DNA of 35,871 nt from a virus. The stretch's first letter is position 1. Every line of letters starts with the position of its first letter. The notes under the pieces were generated by a model. It searched no databases. It was given only the letters and a program-made list of their open reading frames with translations, and was not told where the DNA came from. A program made the position numbers and the translations under genes. Where the stretch lies: IMG/VR virus record IMGVR_UViG_3300045999_004640, positions 1-35,871 of that record. One strand, 5' to 3'. Shown in pieces: positions 1-6,880 of this stretch.

Positions 1-35
1 GACAACATTTCTTTGCGAAGAAAACCGCGCTTTGA
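1..35 (+). CDS. 3' end of the small capsid/decoration protein gene (partial copy)
   Basis: This is the last 11 codons and the TGA stop (33-35) of the gene that is complete at 35492-35779. It appears here only because the window repeats its ends. It should not be counted as a second gene. Confidence 0.9.
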   Translation, partial: QHFFAKKTAL

Positions 36-68
36 TCTAGTCGCCTCCACGGCTAGTGAGAACGGAAG

Positions 69-99
69 GCCCCGCTGGATTCGTCTGGCGGGGCTTTTT
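69..99 (+). terminator. Intrinsic terminator after the capsid operon (left copy)
   Basis: A perfect 7-bp stem (69-75 pairs with 88-94, GCCCCGC/GCGGGGC) closes a 12-nt loop and is followed by TTTTT (95-99). It lies 33 bases after the stop of the small capsid gene. It would end or reduce the very abundant capsid transcript before the accessory cassette. Confidence 0.9.
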
Positions 100-117
100 G
101 TTGCGCTGTTGCGCAAC
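100..117. promoter_or_regulatory. Perfect 7-bp inverted repeat between terminator and HNH gene
   Basis: GTTGCGC (100-106) and GCGCAAC (111-117) are exact reverse complements around a TGTT loop. The repeat directly abuts the T-tract of the terminator. It could be a second RNA hairpin that strengthens termination or an operator for the promoter-like sequence that overlaps it. The sequence does not decide between these. Confidence 0.55.
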
Positions 118-136
118 GGCAAAAGTGTAGTATGTT
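109..136 (+). promoter_or_regulatory. Weak candidate promoter for the HNH/glycosyltransferase cassette
   Basis: TTGCGC (109-114), a 16-bp spacer and TATGTT (131-136) resemble a weak sigma-70-type promoter just after the capsid terminator. Transcription would start almost at the HNH start codon (143), so the message would be nearly leaderless. No clear SD sequence precedes that codon. Readthrough of the terminator is the alternative. Confidence 0.25.
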
Positions 137-142
137 CCGGCC

Positions 143-640
143 ATGGTGCGGATTCAAATGACGCGGGGTTTTGTTGCGCTGGTCGATGAAATCGACGCAG
201 ACCTAGCCGCGCATAATTGGTTTAGCAGCAGTTGCGGAAATGCTGTGTATGCGGCTCGAATGACCGTTCGAGATGGCCGGAGAGGATCGCTTCACATGCA
301 CCGCGTCATCGCGGAGCGGATGGGCTTGGACCTGCGCGGAAAAATCGTCGATCACATAAACGGCAATAGCTTGGATAACGGTCGGTCAAACCTTCGGCTT
401 GCGTCTAAGGCGGTCAACTCCAGAAATACGCGCCTGCCGTCAACTAATACGTCCGGCTATAAGGGTGTGTCATTTTACCGAAAAACAGGAAAGTGGCGCG
501 CGTACATAAAGCACAACGACAAGACGTACTGGCTTGGCATGTTTGTTGACAAAGAGGACGCAAATCGCGCCCGCCTTCAAAAAGAAAGAGAGCTTTGGGG
601 TGTCGAATACCAGAGACGAGAAGCCCATGAACGTAGTTAG
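143..640 (+). CDS. HNH homing-type endonuclease with C-terminal AP2 DNA-binding domain
   Basis: This 165-residue protein has the phage free-standing homing endonuclease layout. Residues about 50-88 form an HNH_3 domain (LHMHRVIAERMG, then VDHINGNSLDNGRSNLRL), with H53, D70, H71 and N83 as likely catalytic or structural residues. Residues about 104-153 form an AP2 domain (TSGYKGVSFYRKTGKWRAYI). Such enzymes nick or cut DNA to spread their own gene and are usually not needed by the phage. It follows the capsid terminator and overlaps the next gene by 14 bases. The ATG at 143 lacks a good SD sequence. Family assignment is firm; mobility of this copy is inference. Confidence 0.88.
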   Translation: MVRIQMTRGFVALVDEIDADLAAHNWFSSSCGNAVYAARMTVRDGRRGSLHMHRVIAERMGLDLRGKIVDHINGNSLDNGRSNLRLASKAVNSRNTRLPSTNTSGYKGVSFYRKTGKWRAYIKHNDKTYWLGMFVDKEDANRARLQKERELWGVEYQRREAHERS

Positions 641-2054
641 CGTTCGGGTAGGAAATAAATACGGACCAGAATATGTTATGCGACTGCATGACGGGATAGC
701 ACGGCATTACATGGGCGAAATGCGCCATTGGTGCCTGACGGACGACCCTGACAGCCTTCCTGAAGGCATTACGGCCATCCCGCATAATCCCGATCTGCCG
801 GGTTGGTGGGCTAAGGTCTTTCTGTTCTCCCACGTCATGCCTTGGGAGCAGGGCGCCGAGGTTCTGTATATGGACCTCGACGTGTGCGTGACCGGCAGGC
901 TTGAGGAACTGCAACACGGCATCATCAAGGACTGGCACTGGCCTTGCTACAACTCGTCTGTGATGCGCTGGCGTCATGGCGAACACGCGGACATCTGGGA
1001 CCGTTTCACGCCAGACGTAATCGACCGCCCTACGGAAAGCCTCAAAGGCCTTCTCCCTGCCGGTCAGGTCAATGGTGGTGACCAAGAGTGGATTAGCCAA
1101 GTCAGCGCATGGGATACGTTCCCGGCTGATATGTTCGTTTCTTATCGCAACGCTGTGTCATGGCCACCTGAGACGGCTAAGGCGGTGATATTCCACGGTG
1201 ACCCCAAGCCGCATGAAGTGACCGAGGGCTGGGTGCCTGGTGTCTGGAAGGTCGGCGGCTTCACGGCCATGCCAGAGCTAAAGGGCATGAACGTCACGCA
1301 CGACTTTGCCTATGCCAATGTGCGGGCAAACGTGCAGCGGGATTTGCCGTGGTTCTCTGGCTTTGGCGACCAAGACAAGGCTTGCGTCATTGTCGGTGGC
1401 GGTCCCTCGCTTTCGGACAGTGTGCAATCCATCAAGGACCATCGCAGACGCGGGGCCAAGATTATCAGCGTCAACAATGCGATGCGGTATCTGATCAAGC
1501 ACGGCCTAACGCCAGACGGTCACGTCATGCTGGATGCTCGGGAAGAAAATCTGCACATGGTCGAGGATGCGCCAATGTCCGTGCGCTATTTCCTCGCTTC
1601 ACAGGTTCATCCGTGCGTGTTTGATGCGCTTTCGGGGCATGATGTTGTTCTGTGGCACAATGCGATGGGTTCCGGTGAAGAACTTATGGACATTATCAAA
1701 CCGTGGTTTGACGAAGGCCCAGACCAAAAGCCGTGCGTTCTGGTGCCTGGTGGTGGGACTGTAGGCTTGCGGGCTATCAACCTAGCGTGGCTGTCGGGGT
1801 ATAAGAAAATCCACCTTTATGGTTTTGACAGTTCGTATGCCGAGGGCGCTCACCATGCCTATTCGCAAAGCCTGAACGACGGCGAGGCGACAATGGATGT
1901 TGTGCTGGGTGATAAGACCTACACTTGCGCTCGCTGGATGATCAGGCAGGCAATGGAATGGCAACAGCAGTTTTTATACTTGCGTGACCGAGGCGTTAAG
2001 GTGGTGGCGCATGGTCGCGGGTTGGTTCCAGATATGGGGAGGTTACTCGCATGA
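627..2054 (+). CDS. Two-domain glycosyltransferase (GT-A fold) fused to DUF115/MptE-like domain
   Basis: The 475-residue protein has two parts. The N-terminal part (about 1-215) looks like a GT-A, family 8-like glycosyltransferase: YMDLDVCVTG supplies a metal-binding DxD (83-85), GGDQEW lies near 150 and IFHGDPKPHE near 188 resembles the family-8 HG-x-x-K-P signature. The C-terminal part (about 230-475) has VGGGPSLSD (256-264), a conserved NNAM and PGGGTVG, typical of DUF115/MptE-like domains that handle nucleotide-sugar or pterin-like substrates. I chose ATG 627 over an upstream in-frame ATG at 534 because 534 lies deep inside the HNH gene. The product may decorate a phage or host surface structure; the target is unknown. 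Confidence 0.8.
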   Translation: MNVVSVRVGNKYGPEYVMRLHDGIARHYMGEMRHWCLTDDPDSLPEGITAIPHNPDLPGWWAKVFLFSHVMPWEQGAEVLYMDLDVCVTGRLEELQHGIIKDWHWPCYNSSVMRWRHGEHADIWDRFTPDVIDRPTESLKGLLPAGQVNGGDQEWISQVSAWDTFPADMFVSYRNAVSWPPETAKAVIFHGDPKPHEVTEGWVPGVWKVGGFTAMPELKGMNVTHDFAYANVRANVQRDLPWFSGFGDQDKACVIVGGGPSLSDSVQSIKDHRRRGAKIISVNNAMRYLIKHGLTPDGHVMLDAREENLHMVEDAPMSVRYFLASQVHPCVFDALSGHDVVLWHNAMGSGEELMDIIKPWFDEGPDQKPCVLVPGGGTVGLRAINLAWLSGYKKIHLYGFDSSYAEGAHHAYSQSLNDGEATMDVVLGDKTYTCARWMIRQAMEWQQQFLYLRDRGVKVVAHGRGLVPDMGRLLA

Positions 2055-2131
2055 CCCTCGTTATTGGTCTTCTCGCCGTTTGGCTTTTGTGGCTGCTAGT
2101 CGTCGGCATCTTTGTGAACACGCGCCGATGA
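2051..2131 (+). CDS. 26-residue single-span membrane microprotein
   Basis: ATG 2051 overlaps the stop of the glycosyltransferase gene (ATGA) and its own TGA overlaps the next ATG (2128). The product is almost wholly hydrophobic (LVIGLLAVWLLWLLVVGIF) and ends in the basic stretch NTRR, so it should be one transmembrane helix with a cytoplasmic basic end. Position and perfect coupling suggest it is translated with the glycosyltransferase and FkbM genes, perhaps to hold a modifying enzyme at the membrane. No family is recognised, and such a short frame could be chance. Confidence 0.55.
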   Translation: MTLVIGLLAVWLLWLLVVGIFVNTRR

Positions 2132-2310
2132 GCAGTCAGTATCACGAACGCAACGACAACGACCGGCGCAAGGCGTGGGCAACGCTCAAATGGTATCCTG
2201 AGCGGCTGACGGATGCCGACCGGGCGCTTTTGCTTTTGGATGAGCCGGATTTTTATCATCCGGTGGATGCTCAACAGCACCTGTATGATGAGAAGGGTTT
2301 TGCAAAATGA
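2128..2310 (+). CDS. Small hypothetical protein in the sugar-modification cassette
   Basis: The 60-residue product begins MSSQYHERNDNDRRKAW and is charged and helical, with a leucine-rich stretch (ADRALLLLDEPDFYHP). ATG 2128 overlaps the stop of the membrane microprotein and the stop overlaps the FkbM start (2307), so four genes run in coupled order. The frame is open further upstream to 1984, but that would overlap the glycosyltransferase gene. I do not recognise the family. Confidence 0.7.
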   Translation: MSSQYHERNDNDRRKAWATLKWYPERLTDADRALLLLDEPDFYHPVDAQQHLYDEKGFAK

Positions 2311-2885
2311 AGCTAATCGACGGCCTTTGGTGGCCTGATTTTGACGTTCGATGCCGTGCGGTCGTGATTCACGAATGCGCCGCCGCCATGCCGCTTGTTC
2401 TGCCGTTGGTGGCTGAAAAGCGGGTCTGTGTTCAAGCCGGTGGCAATGTCGGGGTGTATCCGCTCGCGCTGTCAAAGGTCTTTGGCGAGGTCATCACGTT
2501 TGAACCGGATGAAGACAATTTCGAATGTCTGCACAAGAACGTCGCCCATGACCAAGCCCGTGTGTATTTTGGGGCGCTAGGGGCGGAACCTGGCTGGTGT
2601 GCGGTCCAGCGCATCGACACGGACAACTGCGGTTCGCACAAGACGTTGCCGGGAACGGTTGTCCCTGTTCAGACAATCGACAGCCTGAACCTCGACCAGT
2701 GCGATTTGATCTGGCTGGACATTGAAGGTGCGGAGGCTGACGCCATTAAGGGCGCACTAGCGACAATCGAGAAGTTTTCGCCTATCATAGTCCTCGAAGA
2801 AAAGGGACTTGGCCCGAAAGCCGATCTGCCGGGCTATTCGAGCGTGATGCGGATTGGAAATGACACTGTGTATCGGAGGACATAG
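2307..2885 (+). CDS. FkbM-family SAM-dependent methyltransferase
   Basis: The 192-residue protein has the FkbM layout. VQAGGNVGVYPLALS (43-57) is the SAM-binding loop, TFEPDEDNFECL (64-75) carries the acidic residue for the ribose, and DLIWLDIEGAEADAI (133-147) is the family's WLDIEGAE motif. FkbM enzymes O-methylate sugars or related hydroxyl groups. It follows the glycosyltransferase genes with an ATGA overlap and abuts the next gene, which fits methylation of a phage-made or host glycan. At 192 residues it is a minimal version of the domain. Confidence 0.88.
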   Translation: MKLIDGLWWPDFDVRCRAVVIHECAAAMPLVLPLVAEKRVCVQAGGNVGVYPLALSKVFGEVITFEPDEDNFECLHKNVAHDQARVYFGALGAEPGWCAVQRIDTDNCGSHKTLPGTVVPVQTIDSLNLDQCDLIWLDIEGAEADAIKGALATIEKFSPIIVLEEKGLGPKADLPGYSSVMRIGNDTVYRRT

Positions 2886-3407
2886 ATGGATTATGTAGCG
2901 CCAGACGGACGGGACCGGATTATCCCGCGTTTCCATATCAAGCCGGTTCGGAACAACTTTCTCTCCGAAAAGGAAGGCCGCGAGGTCTGGGCTGACGTTG
3001 AGTATGTGGAACTCATCGTGCCGGGCGATAACAAGAACATCGTCGATGTGGCCGTGAAGGACGAACACCGCGAACGCTGGCCCACCAAATACGCTGCATT
3101 TAAGGCCAACATGGAAGCCCCTGAAAGCGGAACACCGCTAGAGGAATGGGCAGGCGTAGGCCGCAGTCAGGTCATTGAGCTTAACAGCGTCCATATCCGC
3201 ACCGTAGAGGCTCTGGCGGGCCTGTCTGATGCCCAGCTTGCCAAATGTGTCCCGATGGGTGGCCAAGCCCTTCGCGCTAAGGCGCAGCGGTTTATTGAGC
3301 AGACCGAGGCTGAGAAGCCGCTTGCGGAACTGACCCAGCGCATCCGTGAGCTTGAGGAAAAATTGGCACTGGCTCTGGAAGCCAAAATTGAGAAGGAAGC
3401 GGCATGA
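2886..3407 (+). CDS. Hypothetical protein with HhH-like segment and C-terminal coiled coil
   Basis: The 173-residue protein starts right after the FkbM stop. Residues 1-85 are mixed (RFHIKPVRNNFLSEKEGREV). Residues about 98-140 (IRTVEALAGLSDAQL then MGGQALRAKA) resemble a helix-hairpin-helix. The C-terminal part (TQRIRELEEKLALALEAK) is a short coiled coil. Proteins of this look are common between capsid and adaptor genes in podoviruses, so a minor virion or head-assembly role is likely. That role rests on position only. Confidence 0.75.
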   Translation: MDYVAPDGRDRIIPRFHIKPVRNNFLSEKEGREVWADVEYVELIVPGDNKNIVDVAVKDEHRERWPTKYAAFKANMEAPESGTPLEEWAGVGRSQVIELNSVHIRTVEALAGLSDAQLAKCVPMGGQALRAKAQRFIEQTEAEKPLAELTQRIRELEEKLALALEAKIEKEAA

Positions 3408-3733
3408 GCAGCCTAGAACGTGACGTGATGTATAAGCCAGGTGCGACCTTCTTTAAGGAAGGCAAGTTCCTGATGTTCCGCTTTCAAGCCGATTCGTCGT
3501 CGGTCATTGGCCCGCGTGTAGCGACTGATGCTGACAAGGCGGCGCATGGCGCTGAGTATGATATGTATCTCAAGACGGCGTTTAATAATGCGCCTGTGGA
3601 GGCATTCGATCACGACGGGGTGGATGGTCCCGGCGGTTCAGTTCGGCCCGTGAGTGACGAGCAAAAGCCCGTTGCAGCGGATTGTGAAACCATCCCCGCA
3701 CCTAAGAAGCGCGGGCGCCCTACAAAGGCCTAA
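3404..3733 (+). CDS. Hypothetical protein with AT-hook-like C-terminus
   Basis: The 109-residue product starts at an ATGA overlap with the previous gene. Its N-terminal half (YKPGATFFKEGKFLMFRF) looks globular and the rest is low complexity. It ends in PAPKKRGRPTKA, whose RGRP core is the AT-hook signature for minor-groove DNA contact. The neighbours are head-completion genes, so it may be a head or connector accessory protein. No family was recognised and DNA binding is inference. Confidence 0.7.
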   Translation: MSSLERDVMYKPGATFFKEGKFLMFRFQADSSSVIGPRVATDADKAAHGAEYDMYLKTAFNNAPVEAFDHDGVDGPGGSVRPVSDEQKPVAADCETIPAPKKRGRPTKA

Positions 3734-3736
3734 CCA

Positions 3737-4441
3737 ATGGCGATGAACCTTCTTCAGATTGTCCAAAGGGCCTGCCGCCTTTTGTCCATTCCCGTCCCTA
3801 CGGAAGTCGTCAACTCGACTGACGCACAGGTCCAGCAACTCTACGCGCTGGCCAATGAAGAAGGCGACGAGCTGTCAGGCACCTATGATTGGCAGGTGAT
3901 GCGGCGTCAGCACCTGTTCAATACGGTGGCAAGCGCGGTCCAATCGAGCGCAATCCCGTCTGACCTCGACCATTTCATTGCCAACTCGTTCTTCAACAGA
4001 ACGACGATGCGCTACATTTACGGCCCGATTACCCCGCAAGAGTGGCAGGCTATCCAAGCGCAGCCGCAACTGAACAGGGTGTTTCTGGCGTTTATCGAGC
4101 GGGATGGTCAGTTTCTGGTCACTCCGACGCCGGATGTGGGGCAGACCATTGCGTATGAATACATCACGACGAACTGGGCCAAATCGGCTGCGGGTTCGGC
4201 GCAATCTTCTTTCCTCGCTGACACTGACCTGACCTATCTGGATGACAAGCTGTTTCCGCTTGGCCTTCGTTGGCGCTTTCTGAAGTCCAAAGGGCTGGAT
4301 TATAGTGAGGACTTCCGCACTTATCAGGGCGAGCGCAATCAACGCATGGCGCGTGATGGCGGGAACGGGGTAATCGACAGCACGGGCGGCAACTATTACG
4401 GCTGGTCAACGAACATCCAGGAAGGCGGATTCCCCGGATGA
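3737..4441 (+). CDS. Head-tail adaptor protein (tail tubular A/gp4-like)
   Basis: The 234-residue protein begins MNLLQIVQRACRLLSIP, typical of phage adaptor proteins that bind below the portal ring: an N-terminal helical bundle (residues 3-60) followed by a beta-rich core (QFLVTPTPDVGQTIAYEYI). It sits directly before the nozzle-like gene, as in P22- and T7-like gene orders. Starts at 3737 and 3743 (MAMN) are both possible; AAAGG upstream fits either. The role comes from pattern and position. Confidence 0.65.
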   Translation: MAMNLLQIVQRACRLLSIPVPTEVVNSTDAQVQQLYALANEEGDELSGTYDWQVMRRQHLFNTVASAVQSSAIPSDLDHFIANSFFNRTTMRYIYGPITPQEWQAIQAQPQLNRVFLAFIERDGQFLVTPTPDVGQTIAYEYITTNWAKSAAGSAQSSFLADTDLTYLDDKLFPLGLRWRFLKSKGLDYSEDFRTYQGERNQRMARDGGNGVIDSTGGNYYGWSTNIQEGGFPG

Positions 4442-4632
4442 TTCTGTTCGTCACCATTTCTGACACGAAAAACCAAGAGACGCAGCGCAAGAAGATTAAC
4501 TCTCTGCTTTCCGTGTATGCGCCGGGCTATGGTTCAGCCCTGCCAGCCGCTGCGGATAGCCCAGACGGTCGGTTGTTCTATATTGGCTCGCAAGGCTATC
4601 AGAACCGTTCAGGGGCATGGGTGGCGTTATGA
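4438..4632 (+). CDS. Small hypothetical protein between adaptor and nozzle genes
   Basis: The 64-residue product starts at an ATGA overlap with the adaptor stop and ends overlapping the start of the nozzle-like gene. The sequence (MILFVTISDTKNQETQRK, then YGSALPAAADSPDGRLFYI) is unremarkable, with no membrane segment. Tight coupling to two tail genes suggests a minor structural or assembly role. I do not recognise it. Confidence 0.65.
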   Translation: MILFVTISDTKNQETQRKKINSLLSVYAPGYGSALPAAADSPDGRLFYIGSQGYQNRSGAWVAL

Positions 4633-6314
4633 GACAACCGGCTAGATACGGTCGCCAGCCTTTGCGGGCGTTGTCTCAGCAGCGAGTGTCTATCGGACGC
4701 GCTGTGCCTGCCCCCGTGGGTGGATGGGATGCTCAATCCCCGCTGGCTGATATGCCTGCCGAGAACGCGGTCATTCTGGACAACTTCATTCCCCGCGCTG
4801 GCTATGTCGAATTGCGTAAGGGCTATGTGCCTTGGCAAGAGGGTCTGCCTCTCCCGACTGAATCGCTGATGGTCTGGCGTGGTGGCACGGCGCTTGTGCC
4901 AGATGAGATTTTTGCTGCGGCTGGTGGCTCGATCTATGACGTGAGCAACCAGAACGATGCGCCGGTTGAGGTGTTCTCCGGCACTGGCAGTGCGCGTTGG
5001 CAATGGATTAACTTCGCCAACGACGCTGGCACGTTTATGATTGCGGCAAACGGCTCCGTTGACCCGATCTATTACGACGGCTCTGCGTTTGCCTCGACGG
5101 CTATCACTGGCACGGCTGGGGTGATTACGCTTGACCCGCGCACGTTGGTTGACGTGATGGACCACAAGGGGCGTTTGTTCTTTGTGCAGGAAGACAGCCT
5201 GCGCGTTTGGTTCCTTGAGCCGTTTGCTATCCAAGGCGCATCTAACTTGCTCGACCTTGGCCCGATTTTTGACAAGGGCGGCTCAATTCTTTGCCAATCG
5301 ACATGGACGCTGGATGGTGGGTCCGGTGCTGATGATCTGGCGGTATGGGTCACCACTCAAGGTCAGGTGGCTGTGTATCAAGGCCTCGACCCTTCGGATG
5401 CAAACAATTGGGCTTTGGTTGGCGTCTATGACATCGGCCTGCCGTTGTCGCGCCGGTCGCTTATCAAATACGGTTCCGACCTGGTGGTGCTTACGACCAA
5501 CGGTGTGGTGCCGCTTTCTCAGGCACTGAAACTGGACCGCGCACAAGAGAACCTTGTGGCGCTGACGCAGAAAATCCAGAACGCTTTCCAGCAAGCGACC
5601 ACCAAATATCGCGGGAACTTTGGATGGGAAGGTGCGCTGTATCCCAAGGGGACGCTGGCAATCTTCAACGTCCCGACAGCCAATCTCACGCGGTCGGAGC
5701 AATATGTGCAGAACGTCCAGACGGGCGCATGGTGCCGGTTCACGGGCATCGATGCTTTCTGTTGGGCTGTAGCCAATGACCAGATGTATTTTGGCGCGGC
5801 GGATTCTGTCTGTCTGTGGGACACCGGATTTGCGGACAATACGACCGGCATTGTTGGCGACATCAAAACGGCCTTTAACTATTTTGGCTCGCGCGGCAGC
5901 CTGAAGAAGTTTGAGATGCTTCAGCCGGTGCTGCGGATTGGTGCGGACCTTGCCCCGGCGGTTGAGATTGTCACGGACTTCAAAGAAAAGGTTCCTACGG
6001 CTGTCCCGACCACAATCACCACGACGGGAGGTCGATGGGATACGGGCCTTTGGGATGTCGCGGTGTGGTCTGAAGCGGTGCAGACCCGCGATAGCTGGAC
6101 CAGTGTAACCGGCATTGGCTACTGCGGTGCCGTGCGGATGCGAGTAGCACCTAACGCGACGCTCTACATTGATCTGGGCGTGGATGACGATACGTCGCTG
6201 GCCTATGACGCAGACGGCATCATTGCGATGCAGTCAGCTAGGAACACGAACGCGCCCTGCGAAATTATCGCGTTCAACCTGAAATACGAAAACCAGACGG
6301 GCGGGCAGTTGTAA
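4629..6314 (+). CDS. Tail nozzle/hub-like virion protein
   Basis: From ATG 4629 (ATGA overlap with the previous stop) the protein has 561 residues; an in-frame ATG at 4617 is less likely. The early motif LDNFIPRAGYVELRKGY is characteristic of podovirus tail proteins related to the T7 gp12 nozzle and P22 gp10 hub. The rest is beta-rich with repeated aromatic-glycine blades (ARWQWINFANDAGTFMI), as in a beta-propeller. It follows the adaptor and precedes the GNAT protein. Family assignment is by pattern, so the exact class is uncertain. Confidence 0.65.
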   Translation: MRQPARYGRQPLRALSQQRVSIGRAVPAPVGGWDAQSPLADMPAENAVILDNFIPRAGYVELRKGYVPWQEGLPLPTESLMVWRGGTALVPDEIFAAAGGSIYDVSNQNDAPVEVFSGTGSARWQWINFANDAGTFMIAANGSVDPIYYDGSAFASTAITGTAGVITLDPRTLVDVMDHKGRLFFVQEDSLRVWFLEPFAIQGASNLLDLGPIFDKGGSILCQSTWTLDGGSGADDLAVWVTTQGQVAVYQGLDPSDANNWALVGVYDIGLPLSRRSLIKYGSDLVVLTTNGVVPLSQALKLDRAQENLVALTQKIQNAFQQATTKYRGNFGWEGALYPKGTLAIFNVPTANLTRSEQYVQNVQTGAWCRFTGIDAFCWAVANDQMYFGAADSVCLWDTGFADNTTGIVGDIKTAFNYFGSRGSLKKFEMLQPVLRIGADLAPAVEIVTDFKEKVPTAVPTTITTTGGRWDTGLWDVAVWSEAVQTRDSWTSVTGIGYCGAVRMRVAPNATLYIDLGVDDDTSLAYDADGIIAMQSARNTNAPCEIIAFNLKYENQTGGQL

Positions 6315-6412
6315 AAGAAAACCCCGCTGTCGCGCCAACGACAAACGGGGCTTAGATAGGCGGTTAGGTTTTGCAACCGAATTGATAGTGCCGTCTTTTT
6401 TTCAGGATTGCA
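6315..6412. promoter_or_regulatory. Intergenic gap with bipartite stem-loop before the GNAT gene
   Basis: CCCCG (6322-6326) pairs with CGGGG (6346-6350), with an inner GTCG/CGAC pair (6329-6332, 6339-6342). On the + strand it has no T-tract, but on the - strand it is followed by TTTTCTTTT, so it would work as an intrinsic terminator only for antisense transcripts. CGGTT/AACCG (6361-6365, 6375-6379) is a smaller repeat. A T7 run (6396-6402) and AGGA (6404-6407) lead into the next start codon. No convincing promoter was seen. Confidence 0.5.
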
Positions 6413-6880
6413 ATGCGTTTAGTTTCTGGCCCGTTCTCGCCGCTAGTCGCTCAATGGGTAGCGGACCAGATTGGACATGGACTGGACTGGGGACCATGCG
6501 AGGCCATCGGGGTGGTCGATAAGCACGACAATCTCATTGGCGGTGTGGTCTTCAACCAATATCAGCCACAATACCGCAACATTGAGGTCAGTTTTGCCTC
6601 GACACGGGCGAACTGGTTGACGCCTAACCTCGTGACGGGCATACTCAGCTACGCATTCGATCAACTCGACTGCAACCGGATCACCAGTCTCACGCCGAAA
6701 AAGCTGCGTAAGGCTCGCCAGTTCCTCCAAAAGTTTGGGTTCAAACACGAGGGGTCTGTGCGAAGTGGATACGGTGACGATGATTGTATCATATCCGGCC
6801 TCCTCAAAAGCGAATGGCAAAGCCACCGCTTCAACAAAGGCCGCGTAGATGTCGAAGCCCCGCCCGCCAGCAGCCCCTGA
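6413..6880 (+). CDS. GNAT-fold acetyltransferase-like protein
   Basis: The 155-residue protein has GNAT topology: an N-terminal beta segment (EAIGVVDKHDNLIGGVVFN, 31-49), a central strand (YRNIEVSFAS), the helix WLTPNLVTGILSYAFD and the characteristic C-terminal strand-helix KLRKARQFLQKFGFKHEG. The usual acetyl-CoA loop (Q/R-x-x-G-x-G/A) is replaced by STRANWLTP, so activity is doubtful. Podoviruses often keep such proteins among tail genes. AGGA lies 5 bases before the ATG. It may modify a virion or host protein or be a structural relic. Confidence 0.75.
   Translation: MRLVSGPFSPLVAQWVADQIGHGLDWGPCEAIGVVDKHDNLIGGVVFNQYQPQYRNIEVSFASTRANWLTPNLVTGILSYAFDQLDCNRITSLTPKKLRKARQFLQKFGFKHEGSVRSGYGDDDCIISGLLKSEWQSHRFNKGRVDVEAPPASSP

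Larger units (their letters stand above)
1..126. repeat. Terminal direct repeat, left copy
   Basis: Bases 1-126 are identical to 35745-35870. The next base differs (G at 127, C at 35871). The repeat holds the last codons of the small capsid gene, a terminator and an inverted repeat. A repeat of this length is what a short-read assembler leaves when it walks round a circular or circularly permuted genome, so it most likely marks closure rather than a physical terminal repeat. The unique genome is then about 35.74 kb. Confidence 0.95.
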
